This document shows positions 1 to 7,311 of a stretch of 64,000 bases of DNA, one piece after another. The notes beneath the pieces are model-generated. The model was not told the origin of the DNA and ran no database searches. It was given only the letters and a program-made list of their open reading frames with translations. This stretch comes from Luteolibacter pohnpeiensis (GTDB lineage Bacteria; Verrucomicrobiota; Verrucomicrobiia; Verrucomicrobiales; Akkermansiaceae). The translations under genes were made by a program, and so were the position numbers. Location of the stretch: positions 1 through 64,000 of the forward strand of contig NZ_JAENIJ010000021.1 of assembly GCF_016595435.1 (NCBI RefSeq), written 5' to 3'. Within the stretch, counting starts at the first letter, position 1. Every line of letters starts with the position of its first letter.

Positions 1-2
1 GC

Positions 3-98
3 GCGGAGGTCTTGGCGTCACATCAGATTGCATCACGCGGCCGTTTTGGGTTCCATTTGGGAACGAGTGGTGTAGCCTTTGTTGTGGCTGAAATCTAA
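3..98 (+). CDS. Possible 3' end of a gene cut by the window edge
   Basis: Frame 3 is open from the window edge to a TAA at 96-98. It gives about 31 residues ending GTSGVAFVVAEI, which is hydrophobic and protein-like. The other two frames are also open for a similar distance, so this is weak. If real, it is the C-terminus of a protein whose body lies to the left. No function can be assigned. Confidence 0.22.
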   Translation, partial: AEVLASHQIASRGRFGFHLGTSGVAFVVAEI

Positions 99-204
99 CT
101 TATGAGATGTTATAGGCAACGAGCATTCGCCCGTACCTGACATTTTTTGTCATTCTGCTAAATTTGGACTTGCACCGCATAAATAGTGAATACAATGTGT
201 ATGC

Positions 205-846
205 ATGCGAGGTGTTTACATTTTCAGTTATCTACTTCTCTCGGCGGGATTCGCGTCGGCCGCTACCATCATTGATGATTTCAGCACCGGGAGTCTTGCT
301 TTCGATTCTTCCGACTCGATTTCACAAGAGGGCTTGGATACAAACTCCGTTCTAGGTGGCCGCCGCTCGGTTAGCGGATCCGCGCTGGGGTCGGCATCAA
401 TGGATGTGCGAGTCAACACGACTGAGGGTGCCTTCCAATTCACAAGTAGCGATTTCGGCTACTTCTCGGTTTCCTATTCTATTGATGTGGAGAACCGTGT
501 TGATCTGCTCGCCAACGGAGACACAGCCTTCGTTCTCAGCTTCTCGTTCGTAGACCCTGGCTTCTGGCGAGGGAGATATGGACTCACAGTTGATGGCGTT
601 CGCTACAGTCTCGCGAGCGAGATATTCGCCTTGAACGGCTCGGGAACAATAGAAGTCCCATTTTCTGCGTTTACGAGCGCAACATCATTCACTCCATCAG
701 AGATCGTGTTTTCCGCAGATCGAGTCGAGCCGAACTTGCGCCTTGAGCTTTCGTCGATCTCGACGATACCCGAACCGCGGTTGGCCATCCTTCTTGCGGT
801 TGGAGCACTCTTCACGACAATGAATTGCAGAACCAGGCGGGGATGA
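205..846 (+). CDS. PEP-CTERM sorted exported protein
   Basis: A 213-residue exported protein of unknown role. Residues 1-19 are a signal peptide (hydrophobic SYLLLSAGFASA, then a cleavable A-S-A). The middle is Ser/Thr-rich and beta-type. The C-terminus from about residue 188 has the PEP-CTERM plan: an IPEPR motif, a short hydrophobic stretch (LAILLAVGALFTT) and a basic end (RTRRG). In known systems the PEP motif is cut by an exosortase during surface export; no exosortase lies in this window. The stop codon TGA (844-846) falls at the left edge of repeat A, as if the gene were the first unit of the repeat-delimited array. Base composition is lower in GC than the core genes after 4.2 kb. Confidence 0.8.
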   Translation: MRGVYIFSYLLLSAGFASAATIIDDFSTGSLAFDSSDSISQEGLDTNSVLGGRRSVSGSALGSASMDVRVNTTEGAFQFTSSDFGYFSVSYSIDVENRVDLLANGDTAFVLSFSFVDPGFWRGRYGLTVDGVRYSLASEIFALNGSGTIEVPFSAFTSATSFTPSEIVFSADRVEPNLRLELSSISTIPEPRLAILLAVGALFTTMNCRTRRG

Positions 847-937
847 CAATCCGCTACCCCCGCCGCGAGTCGGAGATTGAACCGTGACTAGAACCTTTTA
901 ACCCTGAGTCGGACTGGCGCTCTCGGTAGTGGGTGCC
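845..937 (+). repeat. Interspersed ~95-bp repeat, copy A
   Basis: This copy begins GACAATCCGCTACC, contains GAGTCGGAGATTGAA and CTGAGTCGGACTGGCGCTC, and ends GGTAGTGGGTGCC. The outer ends are complementary (CCGCTACC against GGTAGTGG, one G-T pair), so the copy could fold with a paired base. GAGTCGGA occurs twice inside as a direct repeat. Copies B (2205-2304) and C (2837-2933) share the same order of blocks. It touches the stop codon of the upstream gene, and the next ATG comes at 976. This is like an integron attC site in position and size, but strict RYYYAAC/GTTRRRY core sites are not evident. Confidence 0.7.
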
Positions 938-975
938 ACCACCTCGACGTTAGATAGATAGACTGAAATTATTCA

Positions 976-1053
976 ATGCAAACTTTACCACTTGTCCTCG
1001 CTCTAGCTGTTGGAGCGTTGGCGACGGTGGAAAGCTCGTGCTCATGGATATAA
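976..1053 (+). pseudogene. Short lipoprotein-like start, truncated
   Basis: ATG at 976, 38 bp after repeat A, opens a 25-codon frame beginning MQTLPLVLALAVGALATVE and followed by SSCS, like a signal peptide with a nearby cysteine. TAA at 1051 ends it. The sequence after the stop (1054-1200) holds degenerate direct repeats (CTTGTCCT.CGCTCT and GCGTAGG.GATAT each occur twice) and no convincing gene. It is probably the 5' remnant of a decayed secreted protein gene, but it could be chance. Confidence 0.22.
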
Positions 1054-1203
1054 CTGCGTAGGAGATATCAAAATGAGCGAACAAGGTGGTCTACTCAATG
1101 CTTACTCGCATCACAGCTCGTGCTTGTCCTTCGCTCTGGCACGAGTCGCGCCACGGGCGAGCGTAGGTGATATTGAAGGTTCTGCTAAATAATTCTAATA
1201 AAT

Positions 1204-1518
1204 ATGAATACCGACCTTGATAGAGTAACTCAAAGAGTTGAGCGTCTTGAACTCCAGAATCGACGATTGCGGTATTTTACTTTCGGAGTCTGGCCGTTCG
1301 TTTTGGCGATCATCACAGTTCTCGTTCTGCTTCCCGCGAAGATCGATTTTAAAGCAATGAAGCTCCTATTAGCCTGGGTTGGAGCAATTGTTGGACTGCT
1401 CGTGATCGCCTTAACGATTGCAATTGCTTGTTGGTTCCTGCTCAGGGTGGCGGTCGACTTCAAGAATCGCAATTCCCGGTTCGTTCTTAATCCTGGAAGT
1501 CGGAAGCTATCTGATTGA
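1204..1518 (+). CDS. Small two-helix membrane protein
   Basis: A 104-residue protein not recognised as a known family. Residues 1-24 are charged and heptad-like (DRVTQRVERLELQNRRL), suggesting a short coiled coil. Two strongly hydrophobic segments follow at about 26-45 (FTFGVWPFVLAIITVLVLLP) and 55-82, then a basic tail. This is the layout of a small inner-membrane protein with cytoplasmic ends. It sits in the AT-richer accessory stretch between repeats A and B. An opposite-strand frame overlaps it but lacks the membrane pattern. Confidence 0.55.
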   Translation: MNTDLDRVTQRVERLELQNRRLRYFTFGVWPFVLAIITVLVLLPAKIDFKAMKLLLAWVGAIVGLLVIALTIAIACWFLLRVAVDFKNRNSRFVLNPGSRKLSD

Positions 1519-1564
1519 AAGAACCCTACAGCGTGTGTGCTGATCTTTGACACTCGCCGGAAAA

Positions 1565-2232
1565 ATGCATCGCTTCGCCCTAATACGCCTCGTGTTTTTC
1601 GTTTCTTCGTGTGCGGTGTCTACTGATGGTTATTTCAAATCAATTTCCGTCAGTCTTCCAACGTAGAATGATTCGGACGTCACGGATACGCTGACTCCGG
1701 GGAAGCCGACGAGAGACGTAGACGATGATAGAACCATCAGTGGCTAAGTGAAGAGGCTGAAGAGTGCGATGACGACCTCAACGGCGGTCGGCACGGGAGC
1801 TTGAGAGTCCTTATGTGACTCTTTTCCGATTTTCCACCCCGCCATGCGGGCCAACTTGGTTCAAGACCGAGTCTCTCGCCACGAATTATCGTGGGGACGA
1901 GGGCTGTTTACTTGGTGGCTTTCACACAAGGCCCTGGAAACTACCGAAACAACGAAGAGTTGACCTATCTGTTTCAGGGGCTCTCTTACGACGAGAAGAT
2001 TTTTATATCCGGTGACTTTCGAGTGACCCACGCGATCCTTCGCGCCACCATTGATTCTATTTCCGACTACGACTACATCGACGACAAGGTTCAATAGGTT
2101 GCGAGGGCGTTGGCCCGCCAGACAGACCCGACTTCCTTACCTGATCTGAAGGTTATCCGTGAGTGGGTGGCCTCGATATCAATCTATCAAGCTCAACAAA
2201 CCACGGCTGGACAATCCGCTACCTCGCTGTGA
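1565..2232 (+). pseudogene. Decayed lipoprotein-like gene ending in repeat B
   Basis: ATG 1565 starts a lipoprotein-like leader (MHRFALIRLVFFVSSCAVST, with VSSC as a lipobox-like site). The frame then meets TAG at 1664 and further stops, but protein-like sequence continues (NDSDVTDTLTPGKPTRDVDD). After a frame change near 1820-1890 a second coding-like stretch runs from about 1891 (VGTRAVYLVAFTQGPGNYRN...). It passes an in-frame TAG at 2095-2097 and continues (VARALARQTDPTSLPDLKVI) to a TGA at 2230-2232, inside repeat B. I read this as one secreted protein gene broken by three or more stops and one frameshift. Its final residues, AGQSATSL, are encoded by the repeat. Confidence 0.4.
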
Positions 2233-2304
2233 GTCTGAGATTGAAACTTGAAAAGATCTATATATTCTGAGACGGACTGGTGCTCTCGTTAGCGGGTGCT
2301 AGGC
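2205..2304 (+). repeat. Interspersed ~95-bp repeat, copy B
   Basis: The copy runs from GGCTGGACAATCCGCTACC through GAGTCTGAGATTGAA and TCTGAGACGGACTGG to GTTAGCGGGTGCTAGGC. The outer blocks are complementary over about 7 bp (ATCCGCTA against TAGCGGGT with one G-T pair). The broken upstream gene ends inside it and the next gene starts at ATG 2324, 20 bp downstream. Its spacing and relation to genes are the same as in copies A and C. Confidence 0.72.
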
Positions 2305-2323
2305 ATCAAACGTGATACAGAAA

Positions 2324-2920
2324 ATGAAGACCATTCTATGCTTCTTTCTCTTGGCTCTCCGATTATTTGCAGCAGAGCCATGTCCGGTTTGCGGAGGCGA
2401 ACTTACCACCGTTGGGATGATCAAGGATGATCTTTCCAAGCCGAACAAAAACGAGTGGGTTTGGCGCGGCAGCCCGGAATGCGGACTTCAGATGTTCAAT
2501 GACGACTCTCCAATCTGCAAGCGCTGTTGGTTTGTTTCGGATGGTGGCACTCCGGTGTGGTGGAGACGCTCCAGTGAACTACCTGACTCTTTTCTTGTTC
2601 CATTCTCTGTGGCGATTCGCAATTTTCCTGTACCGCCCAAATCAGCGAGCTACGAACAACGATTTGTTGAAGGTACACGGACTGAGTCTATCCATTTCTG
2701 GTGTGATGACTCTCCTGAACTGATCGCAAAGTTCCGCAAGTATTGCATAGAGAACAATCTTTCTATCGATATCTCTGCGAAGCACGATGGCCAAGTGTTT
2801 ATAGATATTGAACCAGTCGTGGGACAACAAGGCGGCGCTGGACAACCCGCTGCCACTTCTGAGTCGGATTCGGAGGGTGGTGAAAATCATCAACCTGAAT
2901 CGGATGAGCGCTCCCAGTAA
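2324..2920 (+). CDS. Exported Cys-rich protein with zinc-ribbon-like N-terminus
   Basis: About 198 residues. A GTG at 2312 is possible, but the ATG at 2324 gives a clean signal peptide (MKTILCFFLLALRLFAAEP). Directly after it come CPVCGG (about residues 20-25) and a later CKRC, two Cys pairs like a treble-clef or zinc-ribbon site, then a Trp-rich stretch (VWWRR). The family was not recognised. The last 28 residues (AGQPAATSESDSEGGENHQP onward, acidic) are read from repeat C, so the tail is probably acquired rather than part of the fold. The start lies 20 bp after repeat B. Confidence 0.6.
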   Translation: MKTILCFFLLALRLFAAEPCPVCGGELTTVGMIKDDLSKPNKNEWVWRGSPECGLQMFNDDSPICKRCWFVSDGGTPVWWRRSSELPDSFLVPFSVAIRNFPVPPKSASYEQRFVEGTRTESIHFWCDDSPELIAKFRKYCIENNLSIDISAKHDGQVFIDIEPVVGQQGGAGQPAATSESDSEGGENHQPESDERSQ

Positions 2921-2933
2921 CGGGTGGTTGGGC
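2837..2933 (+). repeat. Interspersed ~95-bp repeat, copy C (overlaps 3' end of a gene)
   Basis: The copy starts CGCTGGACAACCCGCTGCC, has GAGTCGGATTCGGAG and CCTGAATCGGATGAGCGCTC, and ends GTAACGGGTGGTTGGGC. It matches the block order of A and B with substitutions and a different middle. Outer-arm pairing CCCGCTG/CAGTAACGGG is imperfect. It is translated in frame by the preceding gene almost to its end. The next ATG lies at 2956, 22 bp downstream. Confidence 0.7.
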
Positions 2934-2955
2934 ACATACATTTTGCAAAAAGAAG

Positions 2956-3309
2956 ATGGTAATTATCGCAAAACTTAAGGCGTCGGGCGTTCGCGTGGCC
3001 ATCATTGGAACTGGTTACGGCGCACTCGAATCGGCCAGAGCGAGTTGAATTTTCAGTGATCTGCTTCCGAGCTATATGAGCGGGTGACTTGGGGAGATTG
3101 TTGTATCCAGGAAGAATGGTGGGATTTTATGGTGTCCCTCCCATGAGAGTCAGATCGTAGAGATTGATGGAGTAGCCGTTGATAGCGTGTTGCAAGGCGG
3201 CGCTGCTACAGAGAGCGCTGCTGATCTTGTGTTCCCTACATCGACTGCCGAAGAGGTGCGCAATCCCCCACAGTTCATCGCTTTCGTGACGGAAGACCGT
3301 GATAGGTAG
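2956..3309 (+). pseudogene. Orphan reading frame interrupted by two in-frame TGA codons
   Basis: ATG 2956 opens a frame (MVIIAKLKASGVRVAIIGTG...) that meets TGA at 3046-3048, continues 12 codons to a second TGA, and continues in the same frame with protein-like sequence (EIVVSRKNGGILWCPSHESQ, IVEIDGVAVDSVLQGGAA) to TAG 3307-3309. That is 118 codons including the final stop, with only TGA as internal stops. The likely reading is a decaying gene after repeat C. TGA recoding is possible but unsupported: I see no selenocysteine insertion element. The minus-strand frame over the same bases (3127-3456) is less protein-like. Confidence 0.35.
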
Positions 3310-3508
3310 TTTTTGGGCAGTGGTCGTATCGAGACTGAGTTTAGTGAGTGGCAGTCGCCGCAAAAAAGAATCACAGAATAAGGTGCTGCGTCCGTAGGAG
3401 ATCAGCCTGCGAGTTAGTTTTAGAGCTTCCATACCATCGCAAATGAAATTATGCATTCGCTGAGAAATTTATGATTAACATATTAGTCTTTGAGGTGCTG
3501 TCCCACAG

Positions 3509-3692
3509 ATGAATCAAGAAAGGAAACCATGATCCTCGGCGACGGTATCTCTACAAAGAGCAAGTTTCTGCGAAGTTCTCTGAATGGCTTAAGTCGTGTG
3601 ACCAAGAAAATCATAAAGACCAAGCGGTCCCAGGCAACGGGCGTCCATCCTTACCTGGATCTTGTATGTTCTGGGTGAAAATGTATGTATAA
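3509..3692 (+). pseudogene. Possible frameshifted small gene upstream of the 3685 membrane protein
   Basis: ATG 3509 gives MNQERKP then TGA at 3530-3532. Shifting the frame back by one base just before it gives a continuous protein-like run (RRRYLYKEQVSAKFSEWLKS, CDQENHKDQ...) to TAA at 3690-3692. That stop overlaps the start of the next gene (ATG 3685) by 8 bp, the spacing seen for translationally coupled genes. It may be a 60-residue gene broken by a one-base change, or chance. No family was recognised. Confidence 0.28.
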
Positions 3693-4065
3693 CTCAGTGC
3701 TCACCTTGATCCTGCTTGCAATTGCCGGTGTTGTCCTTCTTGGCGGATATGTTGCCGTTTGCCGTTGGCTAGTGAAGGGGCAGGCGTGGGGTTTCCTCTA
3801 CGTTGCCTACTTTGTGTTGTTTGGCACGGTCGGCGGTTGGGTTTTCACTTTTGCAATGTCGCCGTCTGGTGTCGCCGCAATGAGTGCAATGTTTCTTTCC
3901 ACCGTTGCGCTCGCCGCATGCCTGATTTGTGCGATTGTGGTTAGCTCTCGGGAGAAGAAGAGCCGGGCAGAGTGGATCATCCTAGCCGCAGGTTGCTCTT
4001 ACCCGATTTGTCTCGGAGTGATGGTAGGCATCGGATTCTTGCTCGACTCACGGCTACCATCGTAG
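3685..4065 (+). CDS. Small four-helix membrane protein, unknown
   Basis: A 126-residue protein with four clear hydrophobic segments at about 5-28, 37-60, 65-87 and 98-120. They are separated by short loops, with a charged loop SSREKKSRAEW before the last helix. No catalytic motif is visible and the family was not recognised. It is the last gene of the accessory stretch before the core minus-strand genes, and it converges on aroE. Confidence 0.6.
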   Translation: MYNSVLTLILLAIAGVVLLGGYVAVCRWLVKGQAWGFLYVAYFVLFGTVGGWVFTFAMSPSGVAAMSAMFLSTVALAACLICAIVVSSREKKSRAEWIILAAGCSYPICLGVMVGIGFLLDSRLPS

Positions 4066-4197
4066 CTGGTTTTTTTGTTCTATGCAAAAATGAACCAGAG
4101 AAACCCTGCGTCATTCCTAGTGCTTTTCAGCGGCATGACTCCAATGCTGGGTGGTATGGTCATGAGAGGCTTTTGAGAATGATTCGCGGATCATTTC

Positions 4198-5118
4198 TCA
4201 ATGGATACGGGCCGCCATGGCTTCCCGCATCACACTGATCGGGTCCGTTTGGGGAAACCAGTGTTGGAACGCAAGCACGCCTTGATGGATCAGCAGTGAC
4301 AGGCCGTTTGCGGTTTTGCATTCCAGCGCCGAACCAGCCGCGAGCAGGGGAGTGACTGCAGGCTGGTAAATGGTGTCATAGATCAAATGGCGGCTGCGCA
4401 GTAAAGTTGGCGGCAAGATGGACGGATCGCCGACTTTAAGGCCCACTGAAGAAGTATTCACGATCAAATCACAACTCCGACATTGTTGGGAGAGTTCTTC
4501 ATCTTCAAAGGACAATGCCGTGATGTCCTGGGTCGACCCCAGCGCCAGCATGCGATTCACCAGCGGGCCGAGCTTCGATACGGTGCGGTTTACCAGCACC
4601 AGTTTTTCGACTCCCTGCATGGCACACTGTGTCGCGATAGCCTGGCCAGCTCCGCCGCCTGCACCCACGATCATGACTTTCAGGGTGGAGAGCGTGGTGT
4701 TGAATTCGTCGGCGATGGCGCGGACAAAACCCGGTCCATCCGTGTTGAAACCTCGGACAGCATCCGCATCGAAGCGCACGGTGTTCACCGCCCCAAGAGA
4801 TCTGGCATCCGGGTGCACCTCGCTGCATGCTTCCAAAGCCTCGAATTTATGCGGAACCGTGACGTTGCAACCAATGAAATCAAGAGCTCTCATCCGGTCG
4901 AATGCTTCCGCGACCCGTCCCGGTTCCACCAATACCCGGATGTAACGCGCATCGATATCATTCGCATCGAGCGCCGGTTGTTGGAGATAGGGGGACGCCG
5001 AGTGCGCAATCGGATTTCCAATGACCGCCAGTTTTGCGGGTTTGGAATGCCCAGCATCCAGGGTATCGCGAGAAACCAAGTCTTCGAGGGAGTAAACTTC
5101 AGGCATGAGATCGATCAA
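4198..5118 (-). CDS. aroE: Shikimate dehydrogenase
   Basis: NADP-dependent reduction of 3-dehydroshikimate to shikimate in aromatic amino acid synthesis. The substrate domain has GNPIAHSASPYLQQPALD, the catalytic Lys in NVTVPHK, and the Asp in GFNTDGPGF. The Rossmann part has GAGGGAGQAIATQCAMQG. Two starts are possible: TTG 5118, whose TTGA overlaps the stop of gltX, or ATG 5106 four codons on. The ATG gives 302 residues, slightly long for the family owing to an N-terminal extension (PEVYSLEDLVSRDTLDAGHS) before the fold. It is translationally coupled to gltX. A hairpin (4175-4201) overlaps its stop but has no U-run. Confidence 0.93.
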   Translation of the reverse strand: MIDLMPEVYSLEDLVSRDTLDAGHSKPAKLAVIGNPIAHSASPYLQQPALDANDIDARYIRVLVEPGRVAEAFDRMRALDFIGCNVTVPHKFEALEACSEVHPDARSLGAVNTVRFDADAVRGFNTDGPGFVRAIADEFNTTLSTLKVMIVGAGGGAGQAIATQCAMQGVEKLVLVNRTVSKLGPLVNRMLALGSTQDITALSFEDEELSQQCRSCDLIVNTSSVGLKVGDPSILPPTLLRSRHLIYDTIYQPAVTPLLAAGSALECKTANGLSLLIHQGVLAFQHWFPQTDPISVMREAMAARIH

Positions 5119-6434
5119 GAAAGAGTCAGCGATTGGGCAAAAGCAGCCACGCGGGCGGCACTTCGCTCACGGCCAAGCAAATTGAGGATGTCGCCGAGGT
5201 CTGGGCCGTGTCCTCGGCCGGAGAGTGCGACCCGCAGTGGGAACATGAGTTGTCCGGGCTTTGCACCAGCTTCTTTGGCCACTGTGCTGAGAGCTTCTTT
5301 GGCCGAATCCGCAGACCAAGGATCCAGGTTGCGGAAAGTGGCAGCAAGTTTTTCCAGCAGGCCAGCTGCTGCGGCATTGGCTTGAACCTTTGCAACTGCT
5401 TCTGCATCGAAAGGACCATCATCTTTCAACAGGAAATCGATGGAAGACGGAACCTCGGCAAGCAGCCGCACTTTCTCTTTAACCGCGGTAGCCACTTGCT
5501 CAAAATTTTGAGGAATCGGCAGCCCAGCGGCTTCTACGAAGGGCTTTGCGGCTGCGGCGAATGACGGCACATCGAGTTTTGCGAGGTGCTGCTGGTTCAT
5601 CCAGGTGCATTTCTCGATATCGAATCGTCCTGGTGAACGGTTGACCGCTTCCAGTGAGAATCGCTCGATCAGCTCATCGGGATTGAAAATTTCCTCATCG
5701 GTTTTTGGATTCCAGCCCAGCATGGCGATGAAATTGACCACAGCATTCCCGAGAAATCCCTGACGCGGGTAATCCCCAACGGCTGCTCCGATGTCACGTT
5801 TCGACATTTTTGAGCCGTCAGCATTGAGAATCAGTGGGATATGAGCGTATTGCGGTGCTTTCCCACCAAACGCCTCAATGAGCTGCAAGTGCTTCGGCGT
5901 GTTCATCAGGTGATCCTCGCCGCGAATCACGTGGGTGATCTCCATTTCCAAATCATCCACCACATTCACAAAGTGAAAGACATAGGATCCGTCTGAGCGA
6001 CGGATGACCATGTCCGGCGTGTTGGATTCGTCGCGGTAATCGATGGTGACCTCGCCGCAAACGGCGTCGTGCATGGTGACGGGCTTGCGTTCGAAGCGAA
6101 ATCTCCAGGCGCCACCGTCTTCGTAGACCCGATCGGCATCTTGCAGTTTGGCGAACCATTGGTCGTAGATTTCTTTGCGCTGGCTTTGAAAATACGGTCC
6201 GTGATTGCCTCCGACTTTGGGGCCTTCATCCCAGTCCAAACCGAGCCAATCCATGCCGTCGAAAATAGCCTGGCGGGCTTCCTCCGTATTCCGTGCTTCG
6301 TCGGTGTCCTCCACGCGCAACACGAAGCAACCTCCGTGTTTTCTGGCGAAAAGCCAGTTGAAGAGAGCAGTGCGTGCACCTCCCACATGCAAGTAGCCTG
6401 TAGGTGAGGGGGCAAATCGGGTACGGACGGTCAT
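5115..6434 (-). CDS. gltX: Glutamyl-tRNA synthetase
   Basis: Charges tRNA-Glu (and often tRNA-Gln in bacteria lacking GlnRS); its product also feeds the HemA pathway encoded at 33-35 kb. The class I signature HIGH appears as HVGG in RFAPSPTGYLHVGGARTALF and KMSKS as KMSKR (about residue 223). The C-terminal helical anticodon-binding part follows. The start chosen is ATG 6434, giving 439 residues beginning MTVRTRFAPSP. An upstream ATG at 6485 would add 17 residues unlike the family. The stop overlaps the aroE start. Confidence 0.95.
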   Translation of the reverse strand: MTVRTRFAPSPTGYLHVGGARTALFNWLFARKHGGCFVLRVEDTDEARNTEEARQAIFDGMDWLGLDWDEGPKVGGNHGPYFQSQRKEIYDQWFAKLQDADRVYEDGGAWRFRFERKPVTMHDAVCGEVTIDYRDESNTPDMVIRRSDGSYVFHFVNVVDDLEMEITHVIRGEDHLMNTPKHLQLIEAFGGKAPQYAHIPLILNADGSKMSKRDIGAAVGDYPRQGFLGNAVVNFIAMLGWNPKTDEEIFNPDELIERFSLEAVNRSPGRFDIEKCTWMNQQHLAKLDVPSFAAAAKPFVEAAGLPIPQNFEQVATAVKEKVRLLAEVPSSIDFLLKDDGPFDAEAVAKVQANAAAAGLLEKLAATFRNLDPWSADSAKEALSTVAKEAGAKPGQLMFPLRVALSGRGHGPDLGDILNLLGRERSAARVAAFAQSLTLS

Positions 6435-6504
6435 GCGGCTGTGTAGTGGCAGTCGACGCAGGAAGCAAGTGCTTCGATGAGACAAAGTCTGCAGGGACAG
6501 ATGC

Positions 6505-7101
6505 TTAGCCCTGCAAGCCGCGCAATGCGCCGCGGATCAAAATCTCGGTCGTGGCAGCAGGATCGGCATCGAGAATTTTCCGGACAGCCTTGCGTGCATC
6601 CACCTGCTTGTAGCCCAAGGCAATCAGCGCAAGTTCCGCATCGGCAGCACATTCGCTGACCGAACCGGACGCGGCATCCTGCCAAGTGTCGGTAACGCCG
6701 ACTTTATCTTTCAATTCCAACACAATGCGTTCGGCCGTTTTTTTGCCGACGCCTTTGACTTTGGAAAGACCGGCGACATCACCAGAAACAACGCATTGTT
6801 TGAACTTCGAAACTTCAACGCCGCTAAGCACCGCAATCGCCATCGAAGGACCAACACCGCTCACGCGATCAATCAGCAGCAGGAAAATATCCCGTTCTTC
6901 TTCACTCGCGAAGCCAAACAGCTTCTGGCCTAGCTGACTGAAATGAAGGTGCGTCCGCAGATCCACCTTGACTCCCTCGGAGGCATGCAACCGATCGAAT
7001 GTGGAAACTGGGATAAACACTTCATAGCCGACACCTTGGACGTCCACCACCAACCGGTTGGGATAGGCTTCGATTAGAGTTCCGCGAAGTCGGGCGATCA
7101 T
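6505..7101 (-). CDS. ruvA: Holliday junction DNA helicase subunit RuvA
   Basis: RuvA binds the four-way junction and loads RuvB for branch migration. It is 198 residues from ATG 7101 (MIARLRGTLIEA), the usual start; the longer frame from 7140 adds 13 atypical residues. The N-terminal OB domain (1-65) is followed by two helix-hairpin-helix motifs (VSGVGPSMAIAVLSG, VKGVGKKTAERIVLELKDK). The C-terminal RuvB-binding domain has ALIALGYKQVDARKAV. ruvB and ruvC are not adjacent. Confidence 0.94.
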   Translation of the reverse strand: MIARLRGTLIEAYPNRLVVDVQGVGYEVFIPVSTFDRLHASEGVKVDLRTHLHFSQLGQKLFGFASEEERDIFLLLIDRVSGVGPSMAIAVLSGVEVSKFKQCVVSGDVAGLSKVKGVGKKTAERIVLELKDKVGVTDTWQDAASGSVSECAADAELALIALGYKQVDARKAVRKILDADPAATTEILIRGALRGLQG

Positions 7102-7155
7102 GCGTTCTGCTTTCTTGCTCCGAGTGCCAGAGCATTGCAACGTAGAGTTTTAAAA

Positions 7156-7231
7156 TGGAGCCGGCTAACGGATTCGAACCGTTGACCTACTGATTACAAA
7201 TCAGTTGCTCTACCAACTGAGCTAAGCCGGC
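7156..7231 (-). tRNA. tRNA-Thr (UGU anticodon)
   Basis: The minus strand folds into a full cloverleaf. The acceptor GCCGGCT pairs with AGCCGGC, followed by T and an encoded CCA. The D-arm is GCTCAGTTGGTAGAGC, the anticodon stem CTGAT/ATCAG has loop TTTGTAA (anticodon TGT), and the T-arm is TTCGAATCC. Length 76 nt. Confidence 0.95.
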
Positions 7232-7311
7232 CAAGGACCATGGGGTCGACAGGGCGGAGTATTCCCAAACTTTGGATGTGGGGAAGCCCAAATTTAAGAA
7301 AAGCTACATTT

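Noticed and set aside
940-960. Classical integron attC end (GTTAGAT at 950-956)
   Set aside because: It matches GTTRRRY by itself, but no partner RYYYAAC site with proper spacing was found, and the conserved repeat ends before it.
1010-1192. 60-codon frame after repeat A
   Set aside because: It runs through the degenerate direct repeat and has no protein-like features.
3127-3456. 109-codon minus-strand frame
   Set aside because: Composition is less protein-like than the plus-strand frame across the same bases, and there is no recognisable start signal or family.
4175-4201. Terminator for aroE
   Set aside because: The hairpin GAGAATGAT/GATCATTTCTC overlaps the stop codon and is not followed by a U-run on either strand.
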